From Streptomyces antnestii (GTDB lineage Bacteria > Actinomycetota > Actinomycetes > Streptomycetales > Streptomycetaceae), in assembly GCF_004005495.1 (NCBI RefSeq), contig NZ_RZYA01000023.1:1-64000 (forward strand): 64,000 bases of DNA, in the 5' to 3' direction. Below, piece after piece: positions 7,791-16,717 of this stretch. The first letter of the stretch is position 1; each line of letters begins with the position of its first letter. The notes beneath the pieces are model-generated. The model did not search any database and was not told where the DNA came from. It saw only the letters and a list, made by a program, of their open reading frames with translations. A program made the translations under genes and the position numbers.

Positions 7791-8729
7791 ATGGCCACCA
7801 AAGATCGCCAAGCCGGCCGCGACGAGCCTTCAGGGCTGGAGCAGTTCCGCGACGAGCTGGTCGACCACCTCAGCGCTCGGGTGGAGGTCTTGGCAGAAAA
7901 GGCCGGCGACAAACTGGAAGACCTGACCGGTCAGCTCCTCGATACTGCCGAGAACGGCGGCCCCCTCCCGAAGGTCGGCCTCGGGATTCTTCAGGGAGAC
8001 TCCCCTCTGAAGGCTCTCGTCGGTCAGAAGGTCAAGGGCCTCAAGGACAGCGTGGTCGGAAAGGCGAAAGACGCGCTGGGCGGCGGAGGAGGCAAGCGGA
8101 AGGCGGGCACCTCCAAATCGATGAACATGGTCGAAGCCCTCGATGTCGGAGTCCCGATCCGCACGGCGTACGACCACTGGACCCAGTTCGAGGCGTTCAG
8201 CAGCTTCACCAAAGGAGTACGAAGCGTCTCCCAGGGGGACGAAACCAGTAGTGACTGGAAGGTGAAGGTAGGGCCTTCGACCCGCAGTTGGAAGGCCACA
8301 GTGCAGGAGCAGGTGCCGGACGACCGGATCGTATGGACATCTGAGGGAGCGAAGGGCAGCACTCGCGGATGTGTGACCTTCCACGAACTCGCGCCAAACC
8401 TCACGCGCATCGTACTGGTCGTCGAGTACTACCCTTCTGGGCTCTTTGAGAAGACCGGAAACCTCTGGCGTGCCCAAGGCCGCCGGCTACGGCTGGACTT
8501 CAAGCACTTCCAGCGGTACGTCACCTTCACGGACGAGGAAGTCGAAGGCTGGCGCGGGGAAATCCGTGATGGCGAGGTCGTCCGCACACATGAAGAGGCG
8601 ACGGAGGACGAGGAAGCCGAATATGAGGAGGAGGGGGCGGCCGACGATGAGGAAGAGGAGGACGACGGAGAAGGCGGCTACGAGGAGGAGGACGAGTACG
8701 ACGAGGGGGAGACGGAGGACGAGGAGTAG
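7791..8729 (+). CDS. gvpZ: GvpZ-like SRPBCC protein with acidic tail
   Basis: 312 residues from ATG 7791; the ribosome site GGAGG overlaps the end of gvpY, so the two are coupled. Residues 1-105 are helical and charged. Residues about 110-250 form an SRPBCC/polyketide-cyclase-like fold (SMNMVEALDVGVPIRTAYDH, then WKATVQEQVPDDRIVWTSEG). The last 55 residues are nearly all Glu, Asp, Gly and Tyr. SRPBCC domains bind hydrophobic ligands or proteins. The gvpZ name is from position and resemblance, not a demonstrated function. Confidence 0.8.
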   Translation: MATKDRQAGRDEPSGLEQFRDELVDHLSARVEVLAEKAGDKLEDLTGQLLDTAENGGPLPKVGLGILQGDSPLKALVGQKVKGLKDSVVGKAKDALGGGGGKRKAGTSKSMNMVEALDVGVPIRTAYDHWTQFEAFSSFTKGVRSVSQGDETSSDWKVKVGPSTRSWKATVQEQVPDDRIVWTSEGAKGSTRGCVTFHELAPNLTRIVLVVEYYPSGLFEKTGNLWRAQGRRLRLDFKHFQRYVTFTDEEVEGWRGEIRDGEVVRTHEEATEDEEAEYEEEGAADDEEEEDDGEGGYEEEDEYDEGETEDEE

Positions 8730-8774
8730 CGTTCTCGGCGGCTTCGGGTAGCGAACAAGTCTCAGCTCATCGGC

Positions 8775-8965
8775 ACAGGAGCCCTGTTGGTTCCCCATCC
8801 TGCCGTACTCGACCTCCCGCACGCGCTGGTCGGTTGGCTGACCATGCTCATCGCCACCCGTGAGGGTGACCGTCGCTGGCAAACCTCCGCCGCACCGGCG
8901 TGCCCTGGTCGCGCTAATGTGTCTGCGCAAGCACGAGTCGCTGGCCCAACCCCTGACCGGGTGGC
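8775..8965 (+). pseudogene. IS5-like DDE transposase, N-terminal scar
   Basis: The translation PHPAVLDLPHALVGWLTMLI then ATREGDRR continues after a one-base frameshift near 8878 as KPPPHRRALVALMCLRKHES. This is the N-terminus of a common Streptomyces DDE transposase (helix-turn-helix region). The similarity fades after about 8965 and no catalytic part is present. It lies right after gvpZ, marking an old insertion between gvpZ and the second csbD gene. Confidence 0.65.
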
Positions 8966-9405
8966 GAACTCGCCGCGATACAACGGGCGTTGAGCCCTGG
9001 CCTGGCTGTCACCCGTGCACCGTCGAACGGGAATCACGTGCCGGTCAAGGGTGTTCCGGGGATCGGAGGCGAGACCATCGGCCAGATGAGGCGACACATT
9101 GCCCCAACCAGCTGCTGACCCATCTCGTCCACTCGCCGGGCGGATGCCTGACAGTGCAGTTTCACACCGGCGCAGGACGCACGCACGACGGAGGAGCCCG
9201 CACCATCGCCGATGTGCTGCGTGCCATCGGCAGTAGCCGCGGGACGGTGGTGAGCCGCAGTCATCAGGGCAAGGCCAGGGTCACCGTCTGGGGCCACACG
9301 CAAACATGTGGTCCGGTTACGCACCGCGACCGTTCGGCGGGCGATCTCTCTTCGCCTCTCCTACGTTGAAGGAGCAGGTGTCACACAAGATGCCACACAG
9401 AGAAC
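8966..9405 (+). other. Degraded stretch with an unassigned open frame
   Basis: About 440 bases. One plus frame reads LLTHLVHSPGGCLTVQFHTG and then TIADVLRAIGSSRGTVVSRS before 9330. It looks protein-like, but I cannot assign a family and see no start or ribosome site. It may be the end of another decayed gene. Confidence 0.3.
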
Positions 9406-9416
9406 GAGGAGCTGTC

Positions 9417-9608
9417 ATGGCCGGTAAGCGCGGCACGGACAAGATCAAGGGCAAGGCCAAGGAGATGACCGGCAAGGTCACGGGCAATCGCGCCAAGGAG
9501 GCCGAGGGCAAGGTGGACCAGGCGAAGGCAGAGGCCGAGGAGTCCATGCGCGAGGTCCAGGACCGTGCCCGAGGCGCCGCTGAGCCCCCCAAGCGCCGCC
9601 ACAACTGA
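9417..9608 (+). CDS. CsbD family general-stress protein, second copy
   Basis: 63 residues: TDKIKGKAKEMTGKVTGNRA then KEAEGKVDQAKAEAEESM, the CsbD pattern. ATG 9417 has GAGGAG 5 nt upstream. It differs from the copy at 2691-2906 in lacking the NELRAEG segment, so it is a separate paralogue. A strong hairpin follows. The two CsbD genes flank the gas-vesicle cluster on opposite strands. Confidence 0.85.
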   Translation: MAGKRGTDKIKGKAKEMTGKVTGNRAKEAEGKVDQAKAEAEESMREVQDRARGAAEPPKRRHN

Positions 9609-9624
9609 CGCCGCCGCGTGAAGG

Positions 9625-9647
9625 GCCCCCACCAAATGGGTGGGGGC
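9625..9647 (+). terminator. Terminator after second csbD-like gene
   Basis: GCCCCCACC (9625-9633) pairs with GGTGGGGGC (9639-9647) across an AAATG loop, 17 nt past the stop. Confidence 0.75.
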
Positions 9648-9772
9648 TCCTGCGTATGGCGATGAGGAGAGGGGCCGGGGGAGGAGACCTGAAATCCGCG
9701 GCTTTGGGTACTCGAGGCGGCGTACGGCAGACCCGGCACGGGTTCTCGGGCCCATGGAAAGGGAGACCGCAA

Positions 9773-10252
9773 ATGGCCTCGGAAGGCGGCGCGCCGCCTG
9801 GTGAGGACCCTCGTGTGGGGACGCCTCGCTCGGCGGTCGATGTCCCGGCGTTGCGGCGTGAGTTGTTGCGGCGGGTGGATGGTGAGGTCCGGTTCGACGC
9901 GGGCAGCCTGGGCGCCTACGCGACCGATGGCTCGAACTACCGCCAGGTGCCGATCGGCGTGGTGGTGCCGCGAACCGTCGACGCGGGTGAGGAGACGATC
10001 GCCGTCTGCGCCGAATTCGACGCGCCGGTGCTGTCCCGGGGCGGAGGTACGAGCCTGGCGGGCCAGTGCACCAACGCCGCCGTCGTCATCGACTGGACCA
10101 AGTACTGCGACAAACTGGTGTCCGTCGACGTGGCGAGGCGCACGTGCGTGGTGGAGCCGGGCATCGTGCTCGACGAGTTGAACCGGCAACTGTCCGACCA
10201 TCAGCTGAAGTTCGGCCCGAAGCCCTCGACCCACAGTCACTGCTCGTTGGGC
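9773..10252 (+). pseudogene. FAD-linked oxidase, N-terminal fragment
   Basis: From ATG 9773 (GGGAG 7 nt upstream) the protein shows the N-terminus of a GlcD-type FAD/FMN oxidase: RFDAGSLGAYATDGSNYRQV, the FAD-loop LSRGGGTSLAGQC and KFGPKPSTHSHCSLG. In intact enzymes this last motif continues with a second glycine-rich FAD segment and several hundred more residues. Here it stops at about 10252 and sequence from a different gene follows. The frame closes at 10282. It is a deletion remnant, about 160 residues long. Confidence 0.85.
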
Positions 10253-11671
10253 AACTGCCCAACGTCATCGACCGCGCGATGAGGACGGCGTACGCCAAGC
10301 GCACGGTTACCGCGATGATCATCCCCGCGGACGTGCAGGAACTCGACTACTCGCCGCCGACGCATGCGTTCAAGATGGTGCCCTCCAGCCTAGGCATGGC
10401 CTCCTACGCCCCGATCCCCGATCCGGCGGAGATCGAGCACGCGGCCAAGGTGCTGAACGCGGGGGAGAAGGTCGCGATCCTCATCGGGCAGGGCGCACGA
10501 GGTGCGCGGGCCGAGGTCGAGAAGGCTGCCGACCTCCTGGGGGCCGGCGTGGCCAAGGCGCTCCTCGGCAAGGACGCGCTCGCCGACGACCTGCCGTACG
10601 TGACCGGCTCGATCGGTCTGCTCGGCACCCGGCCCTCGTACGAACTCATGCAGGACTGCGACACCCTGCTGGTGGTGGGATCCAGCTTTCCCTACACGCA
10701 GTTCATGCCTGGACTCGACCAGGCGCGCGCGGTGCAGATCGACATCGATCCGTACATGATCGGCCTGCGCTATCCGTTCGAGGTCAACCTCGTCGGCGAC
10801 GCGGCCGCCACCCTCAAGGCCCTGCTCCCGCATCTGAAGCGGAAGAAGCACGGTTCCTGGCGCAAGAAGATCGAGAAGGACACCGTCCGCTGGTGGGAGG
10901 TCATGGAGCGGCGCGCCGCGGTGGAGGCCGACCCGATCAACCCCGAGTACGTCGTACATGCCCTCGACGCGCTACTGCCGTCGAACGTCATGCTGGCCGC
11001 CGACTCCGGCTCCGCGGCCAACTGGTACGCCCGGCACCTGCGGATGCGTGGGAACATGCGCGGCTCGCTCTCCGGAACCCTCGCTACCATGGGTCCCGGA
11101 GTGCCGTACGTCATCGGCGCCAAGTTCGCTCATCCCGACCGGCCCGCCATCGCCCTCGTCGGGGGACGGGGCGATGCAGATGAACGGCCTGGCCGAGCTC
11201 ATCACCGCAGCGAAGTACTGGCAGGAGTGCAGGATCCGCGCCTGATCGTCGCGGTGCTCAACAACCAGGACCTCAATCAGGTGACCTGGGAGATGCGCGC
11301 CATGTCGGGGGCTCCCCAGTTCCTGCCCTCGCAGGCGCTGCCCGATGTGCCCTACGCCGACTTCGCTCGCTCGATCGGGCTGGAAGGGGTGCGGGTGGAG
11401 AAGCCCAGCGATGTCGAGCCGGCCTGGCATCGAGCGTTGGGGGGCGGAACGTCCTTTCGTCATCGACTTCCGCACCGACCCGGCCGTGCCACCGATCCCG
11501 CCGCATGCCAGCCTCGACCAGATCGAGGCCGCGGCACTGTCGATCATCAAGGGCGACAGCGACCGGGGATCAATGATCAAGCAGGGCATCAAGGCGAAGG
11601 TGCAGGAGATGCTCCCCGGACGGAGCCGCGGTGGCGCGACGGACGCCGCGGAGGGACGACCGGAACGATGA
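10253..11671 (+). pseudogene. Thiamine-diphosphate enzyme (pyruvate-oxidase-like), truncated and frameshifted
   Basis: The frame from LPNVIDRAMRTAYAKRTVTA through IEHAAKVLNAGEKVAILIGQ to LIVAVLNNQDLNQVTWEM is a ThDP-dependent enzyme of the pyruvate oxidase/acetolactate synthase group. The N-terminal third (Pyr domain with the catalytic Glu) is missing. The ThDP motif GDGAMQMNG is read only after a +1 shift in the G-run at 11161-11165, is corrected by a -1 shift near 11228, and a third shift (+1) lies in the G-run at 11439-11444. It ends at 11671 with the following gene's ATG overlapping, so the two once formed an operon. Confidence 0.85.
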
Positions 11672-12795
11672 CTTGGCACACCAAGCCTGGTCCCGACCCG
11701 GCCAGCGACTCCGTCGAGGCCGCTGCCTACATCGTGCCCACCGACGCGCCGGAAGCCGACGGGACGTTGGCCTGGGACTCGACGACCCTGATCCTCGCAC
11801 GGGTGCGCTCCGCCGACACCGTAGGCCTCGGCTACACCTACGGGGCGGCCGGCACCGCCCACGTCATTGACCAGGAGCTCGCCCATGTGGTGACAGGCCG
11901 CTGCGCATGGGACGTCCCCGCGGCCAACGAGGCGATGAGCAGAGCGGTCCGCATCACGGGCCGCCCAGGGCTTGTCGCCGGAGCCATCTCCGCAGTAGAC
12001 ATGGCCCTGTGGGACCTGAAGGCGCGGCTACTGGGTCTGCCTCTCACCCGCCTGCTCGGGGCGAGCACCAAAGATGTGCCCGTCTATGGCAGCGGCGGCT
12101 TCACCACCTACGACGATCAGCAACAGGACCGTCAATTGCGGGGCTGGGTCGAGGACCAGGGTATTCCTAGAGTCAAGATCAAAATCGGCGAGTCCTGGGG
12201 ACGGGCCGAACCGCGCGACCGGGACCGCGTTGCGAAAGCCCGCCGGAGCATCGGCGATGACAGCGAGCTGTACGTGGACGCCAACGGCGCCTACACCCGA
12301 AAGCAGGCCATCAGCGTAGCCGGTCAACTCGAAGACCAAGGTGTCACTTGGTTCGAGGAGCCGGTTTCCTCCGATGACCTGGAGGGACTCGCACAGATCC
12401 GCGCAGCGACGGCGATCGATGTCGCGGCGGGGGAGTACGGCTACACACTGCCGTACTTCTGGCACATGATCAGAGCTGGATCGGTGGACTGTCTTCAGGC
12501 GGACGCGACACGGTGCGGGGGAATCACCGTCTGGCTGCGTGCCGCCGCGCTGGCCCAGGCGGCCGGACTGGAGATCTCGGGTCACTGCGCTCCCCAGGTC
12601 CACGCCCACGCCGCCGCCGCTGTGCCCAACACCCGGCATCTGGAGTGGTTCCACGACCACGTGCGGATCGAGACCCTCCTCTTCGACGGGGTGCTGGACT
12701 CGGAGGGCGGAACAATCTGCCCTGGGGCGAGCGATGCTGCGGGACACGGACTCGCCTTCCGACACCGTGCAGGTGAGCCGTTCCGCGTTCAGTGA
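11668..12795 (+). CDS. Mandelate racemase / muconate lactonizing enzyme family protein
   Basis: 375 residues, enolase superfamily. The catalytic pair K170-x-K172 lies in RVKIKIG. Mg ligands are D204 (VDANGAY), E230/E231 (WFEEPVSSDD) and E256 (AAGEYGY). The barrel end carries D279 (QADATRCGG) and His residues in GHCAPQVHAH, which fits the mandelate-racemase subgroup, usually acid-sugar dehydratases or racemases. The substrate is not determinable. The ATG at 11668 overlaps the stop of the decayed ThDP gene (ATGA). All catalytic residues seem to be present, so the enzyme is probably still functional although its operon partner is broken. Confidence 0.88.
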   Translation: MTWHTKPGPDPASDSVEAAAYIVPTDAPEADGTLAWDSTTLILARVRSADTVGLGYTYGAAGTAHVIDQELAHVVTGRCAWDVPAANEAMSRAVRITGRPGLVAGAISAVDMALWDLKARLLGLPLTRLLGASTKDVPVYGSGGFTTYDDQQQDRQLRGWVEDQGIPRVKIKIGESWGRAEPRDRDRVAKARRSIGDDSELYVDANGAYTRKQAISVAGQLEDQGVTWFEEPVSSDDLEGLAQIRAATAIDVAAGEYGYTLPYFWHMIRAGSVDCLQADATRCGGITVWLRAAALAQAAGLEISGHCAPQVHAHAAAAVPNTRHLEWFHDHVRIETLLFDGVLDSEGGTICPGASDAAGHGLAFRHRAGEPFRVQ

Positions 12796-12909
12796 GGGTG
12801 CCTGCACGACGCCGGTCGCGAAGGGGACATGTGGTCGGCGGCGCGACAGCCTGTGACTGTGCTTTGCGTGTGCGCGTTGACATGCTCGGTGACCACTGGC
12901 CCAAGTGGC

Positions 12910-13866
12910 TCAGATCCCGAGCTGCGGCAGTACCTTGGTGCGGTAGAAGTCGAAGAACCCCTGCTGGTTCTTGCCGATCTGGTTGATGTAGATGCTGTCG
13001 AAGCCGGCGTCCACGTATTCCTTGACCGCCGCCACGTGGGCGTCGACGTCGTCTCCGCACGTCAGGTTCGCCTCGACGCGGTCGGGTGTGACGAGTTCCG
13101 ACGCCTGCTCGAAGTGGCGCGGAGTGGGAAGGATCTGGGCGAGTTCACCGGGCAGGTGTGCGTTCGCCCAAAGGCGGTGTGCGGTGCGCACGGCTGCCGC
13201 TGAGTCCGTGTCCCAGCAGACCTTGAGACCCGCCGCCACCGGTTTGGTCCCGCCACCGCTGCGGCGGAAACGTTCGATGGCCGCGGCGTCGGGGGCCATG
13301 GTGATGAGTCCGTCCCCGATCCGACCGGCGAGCTCGGCAGCCTGCGGACCGAAGGCGGAGACATCGATCGGCACCGGCTCGTCGGGAACGGTGAAGAGGC
13401 GGGCGTTCTCCACGGTGTAGTACTTGCCGCGATGGCTGATCTGGTCTCCGGTGAACAGGCGTCGCATCACCTGGACTGCCTCTTCCAGCATCTCCAGCCG
13501 GACAGGTGCTTCGGGCCAGGCATCGCCCAGAATGTGCTCGTTGAGGGCTTCCCCGGTGCCGATGCCCAGCCGGAACCGGCCGTCGAGCTGGACGGCACTC
13601 GTAGCGGCCGCCTGAGCTACCACGGCCGGGTGTATCCGCACGACGGGGCAGGTCACGGCGGTTTCCACGGGAAGTGACACGGCTTGGGAGAGGGCGCCGA
13701 TCACTGACCAGACGAACGGGCTCTGCCCCTGGTTGCCGTTCCACGGATGGTAGTGATCGGAGATCCACAGCGAGGTGAACCCGGCTTGTTCCGCCATCCT
13801 GGCCTGTTCCACCAGCTCGTTCGGCGTGTGCTCTTCGCTCGACAGGAAATAGCCGAATTCCGTCAT
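12910..13866 (-). CDS. LLM-class F420-dependent oxidoreductase
   Basis: 318 residues from ATG 13866, with GAGGAG 5 nt upstream; a GTG 6 nt earlier is in frame. It begins MTEFGYFLSSEEHTPNELVE and contains SLWISDHYHPW and RFRLGIGTGEALNEHILGD, matching the F420-dependent glucose-6-phosphate dehydrogenase-like branch of the luciferase-like monooxygenase family. These enzymes use the deazaflavin cofactor F420, common in actinomycetes. The natural substrate of this branch is mostly unknown. It stands alone, with about 110 bp after the upstream plus-strand gene. Confidence 0.88.
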   Translation of the reverse strand: MTEFGYFLSSEEHTPNELVEQARMAEQAGFTSLWISDHYHPWNGNQGQSPFVWSVIGALSQAVSLPVETAVTCPVVRIHPAVVAQAAATSAVQLDGRFRLGIGTGEALNEHILGDAWPEAPVRLEMLEEAVQVMRRLFTGDQISHRGKYYTVENARLFTVPDEPVPIDVSAFGPQAAELAGRIGDGLITMAPDAAAIERFRRSGGGTKPVAAGLKVCWDTDSAAAVRTAHRLWANAHLPGELAQILPTPRHFEQASELVTPDRVEANLTCGDDVDAHVAAVKEYVDAGFDSIYINQIGKNQQGFFDFYRTKVLPQLGI

Positions 13867-14045
13867 GAACACTCCTCAGGGGAGAAGGGACTCCTCAGCC
13901 GAGTGGCCCGACGGCGGACGATGAAACTTCACTGCGCCCAGTGCGCCCACTGTGCCCTTGTGTACACACGGACCGCGACGTTCAGGCGCTCGACCGCCAC
14001 GTTGGGGCCGGCGGCACCGGGCGCATACGCGCGGCAGAGATCACG

Positions 14046-15041
14046 TCAGCGCGCGGGCTCCGCGAGCCGCAAGGGGGCGTCGCCCTCGTCCAAGGTCTGG
14101 ATCAGCTCGGACCACCATGTGCTGCCCTCCTCCATGTGGCGCAGCAGGATTCCCTCGCGGATGCCCCAGGGGCAGATGCTGACCTCGGTGATGCCCATGA
14201 GCTTCATGGCTGTGTGGCCGACGAGGGCTCCGGCGAGGCTCTGCTCCGCGCGTGGTGCGGAGATCCCGGCCAGCTGCGCACGCTCGGGTGACGGCAGGAC
14301 AGCGAGTCGGTCCACCGCCCCGCGCAGATCCTTTCGTGTCAAGTGGCGGGGTACGAAGGGGCCTTGACGGCCAGGAGGTGCGCCGCACAAGCGGCCCAGC
14401 TGCTCGAACGTCCGTGAGGTCGCCACGGTCGTGTGGGGAGCCTCCCAGCGGATCCGCGAGGCCACGTCCCGGAGCTGATGGCGAATTCTGCGGCGCAGCG
14501 CCCTGACGCTCTCCGCGCAGGGCGGGTCCTGTTCGACGAGGAACTCCCGCGTCAGCCGGTTGGCGCCGAGGGATAACGAGACCGCGAAATCGGGTAGTCG
14601 GCCACGCCCGAACGCCACTTCCAGTGAGCCGCCGCCGATATCCAGCATCGCCAGCGGGCCGGCGCGCCACCCCATCCACCTGCGCGCTCCCAGGAAGGTC
14701 AGCTCGGCTTCCGCCTCACCGGGTAACGTGCAGATCCGGATGCCCGTCCGGGTGCGTACGGTCCGCAGGACGTCGAGGCGGTTCGGCGCGTTGCGCACCA
14801 CGGCTGTCGCGAATGACAACGGGGCTGCAGCGCCCCAGTGTTGGGCCTTTCTCGCTGCGGCGCACACCGCCATGACGAGTTGCTGGACGGCCTGCTCAGG
14901 AACCGTCCCGTCGGGCTCCACCTGCTCCGACAGTCGCAGTTTCCACTTGGCGGTGTGCACGGGCAGCGGCACGCCGCCCTCGGCGTCCGCCACGACGAGC
15001 CGGACGGTGTTGGATCCCACGTCGATCACGCTTATTCGCAT
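14046..15041 (-). CDS. Ppx/GppA family phosphatase
   Basis: 331 residues beginning MRISVIDVGSNTVRLVVADA, the phosphate-1 motif of the actin-like ASKHA fold, and containing LAMLDIGGGSLEVAFG (phosphate-2). This family hydrolyses inorganic polyphosphate or the pppGpp 5'-phosphate. The single catalytic domain and length fit the short actinobacterial Ppx proteins. The ATG at 15041 was chosen because the conserved motif starts there; the frame is open to 15275 only through the remains of another gene. No clear ribosome site is visible. Confidence 0.9.
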   Translation of the reverse strand: MRISVIDVGSNTVRLVVADAEGGVPLPVHTAKWKLRLSEQVEPDGTVPEQAVQQLVMAVCAAARKAQHWGAAAPLSFATAVVRNAPNRLDVLRTVRTRTGIRICTLPGEAEAELTFLGARRWMGWRAGPLAMLDIGGGSLEVAFGRGRLPDFAVSLSLGANRLTREFLVEQDPPCAESVRALRRRIRHQLRDVASRIRWEAPHTTVATSRTFEQLGRLCGAPPGRQGPFVPRHLTRKDLRGAVDRLAVLPSPERAQLAGISAPRAEQSLAGALVGHTAMKLMGITEVSICPWGIREGILLRHMEEGSTWWSELIQTLDEGDAPLRLAEPAR

Positions 15042-15049
15042 GGCGTATG

Positions 15050-15440
15050 AGTACCCCGTCGCCGACAAGGCAGGCATGACGGCCGGTCTCGCACCGGTTC
15101 GCCGCAGGGCCGCCGCCAGGCGCCGCGAGGCGGGGGCGACGTAACTTCGACGGTGGCGAAGTGCCCCACCAGGGCTCCCCGCAGCGCGCGGTGCAGGCCG
15201 AACAGAGAGATGAGGTTGACCGCGGCCAGCGCTTCCGCGGCCGCCGCGTCGACGTACGGTCCGTAGGCGGTGCACAGGCCGAGATCCGCCCTGACGTCGG
15301 CGACGAGCTGGGCGCGGTGCCCTCCGGACGCCTGGCGCCGAACTCGACGGCCACCAGTGCCGCCTTGGCGAGGCCGCGCAGCGGGGTCTAACCCAGGAGT
15401 GCGGATCGGCGTGAGAGCTTCGTCGATATCGGGCTGCGGC
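15050..15440 (-). pseudogene. Diiron/haem-oxygenase-like enzyme, decayed copy
   Basis: Fragments read LVADVRADLGLCTAYGPYVD, AAAEALAAVNLISLFGLHRA and LRGALVGHFATVEVTS, then in another frame SRRLAAALRRTGARPA. They match the intact protein at 37444-38475 piece by piece (LFADLMTDLGLDNRYGRYVD, NVMSLFGLHRSLRGALVGHF, SRRLATALRRAGAGPA). The N-terminal half and the C-terminal iron-ligand region are gone and at least one frameshift is present. Confidence 0.85.
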
Positions 15441-15555
15441 GCCGCGTCGGCGGGCACTGCCGCGAGGAACGACCGTGGACGACAGCCCCTGGGCTGGGTG
15501 AGTGGAGGGGCTGTGACGCGGCGCTCCTCGGCGTCTGGCTGCACGAGCAGATCCT

Positions 15556-15715
15556 TCCTCAGGTCATGGAACCACGGGTGGTTCCGGCTGCGTCCGCACC
15601 TGCAGATCGCGACGGTGAAGGGGAGGGGCGCGAGGCGAAGACCGTGCTGGCGTCATCCGTCACTTGGACGGGACCTTCCACCAGCAGGGGATCGCCGGGG
15701 CGACGGTGACACGGC
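15556..15715 (-). pseudogene. CDGSH iron-sulfur protein, decayed copy
   Basis: Reading with two frame changes gives RRVTVAP, GDPLLVEGPVQVTDDASTVF and FTVAICRCGRSRNHPWFHD. This aligns with the intact CDGSH protein at 38465-38767 (RRVTVDPDGPLLMEGPVEVV, FTVAICTCRRSRTYPWCDTS). The third cluster Cys is Phe here and the terminal Ser-His is lost, so it cannot bind the usual 2Fe-2S cluster. Confidence 0.8.
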
Positions 15716-15723
15716 GTGTGTGT

Positions 15724-16416
15724 TCAGACCTTTTCGGCGCGTATGACCACCAGTTCCTCCCAGCTCTGCGCCCCCATGAGTCCCTGTCGGCGCAGCCACG
15801 CCGCGCGGGAGCGCAGAACCGGGCCCAAGGGGATGCGGGCCCGATCGATGACCTCGGGACGAAGCCCTGCGTCGGTGAGCCCCTTCAGCGTCACTTCTGT
15901 TCCGGGCAGTGCCGACTGCACGAGCAGCAAAACTCCGCCGGGCCGCAAGGCTGAGGGAGCGGCATCACAAATGCGATCCAACAAAGCCCGTCCGTCGGGC
16001 CCCGCGTCCCAGGATCGCGCCTTGCCACGACTCGGCAGGTCGGCCGAAGGGGAGGGCACGTACGGGGGATTACTGACGATGATTTCGAACGAGGGACCCC
16101 GGAGCGCGGTTTCCAGGTCACCGTGGCGCACGATGACGTGCTGTCGGGACAGGTGAGCATTGAGACGTGCGGCCCACACCGCACGCCAAGAGATGTCGAT
16201 GGCGGTCACACGAGCACCCAAGCGGGCCGCCTGGATGGCGAGGGCACCGCTGCCGGTCCCCAGATCCAGCAGGCTGGTGGAGCGTCCTACGACCTCGCAC
16301 GACAGTGCTCGAGCGAGCATCCGGGTGTCGTTCTGCGGTGCGTACACGCCGGGCGGGCTGATCAAACGAGGCAGCCGCACCGCTGCCGTTGCTGATGGCT
16401 GCGCTTGCGTGGTCAT
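15724..16416 (-). CDS. HemK-like class I SAM-dependent methyltransferase
   Basis: 230 residues from ATG 16416. It has the SAM-binding motif LLDLGTGSGALAI and the catalytic NPPY (IIVSNPPYVPSP), which in HemK-type enzymes positions a Gln or Asn side-chain amide. It lacks the long N-terminal domain of PrmC, so it resembles the short Mtq2-like group. The decayed CDGSH and diiron-oxidase-like genes follow on the same strand. At the second locus (37.4-39.1 kb) the same three genes occur with this one destroyed. An in-frame Cys-rich stretch (CRSCPCGHSC) precedes the ATG. Confidence 0.85.
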   Translation of the reverse strand: MTTQAQPSATAAVRLPRLISPPGVYAPQNDTRMLARALSCEVVGRSTSLLDLGTGSGALAIQAARLGARVTAIDISWRAVWAARLNAHLSRQHVIVRHGDLETALRGPSFEIIVSNPPYVPSPSADLPSRGKARSWDAGPDGRALLDRICDAAPSALRPGGVLLLVQSALPGTEVTLKGLTDAGLRPEVIDRARIPLGPVLRSRAAWLRRQGLMGAQSWEELVVIRAEKV

Positions 16417-16451
16417 CGTTTTCCACTCTGTGGGAAGCGGTGCGTCACCGC

Positions 16452-16640
16452 TGCGACACGAGTGCCCGCAGGGGCAAGAACGACACATGGGCCCCTGAAG
16501 TGTGTTTGTGGGGTGCCGGAGGTGAGGGGCGTATCTGTTCACGTTCGAGAGGACGCCTCTCGGCGGATTGTCACGTCACTCGGGGACAGCGAACCTGATG
16601 CCGGTCGTCGATGTGTGGATGCAGCACCCCACGCTGCAAG
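16452..16640 (-). repeat. Diverged duplicate of 20572-20760
   Basis: The stretch carrying GACACGAGTGCCCGCAGGGG and, further on, CTCGGCGGATTGTCACGTCA recurs in diverged form at 20638 and 20733, in the same order and spacing. On the minus strand both copies encode the pattern GP-x-C-x-SCP-x2-HSC. In this copy the frame runs into the methyltransferase ATG. It may be a leader region or a conserved small ORF. Confidence 0.55.
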
Positions 16641-16717
16641 GCCTCGGCGAAGTCGCGTGACGCCCGGCTTGTGATCGTGGGGTCCCAGGAGGTGAGAGGC
16701 GCGGAACGTCCACGAAC

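Noticed and set aside
10066-12795. A single 909-residue open frame suggesting a three-part fusion protein
   Set aside because: It is created by frameshifts and a deletion joining FAD oxidase, ThDP enzyme and enolase-superfamily sequences; the last gene has its own ATG overlapping the previous stop.
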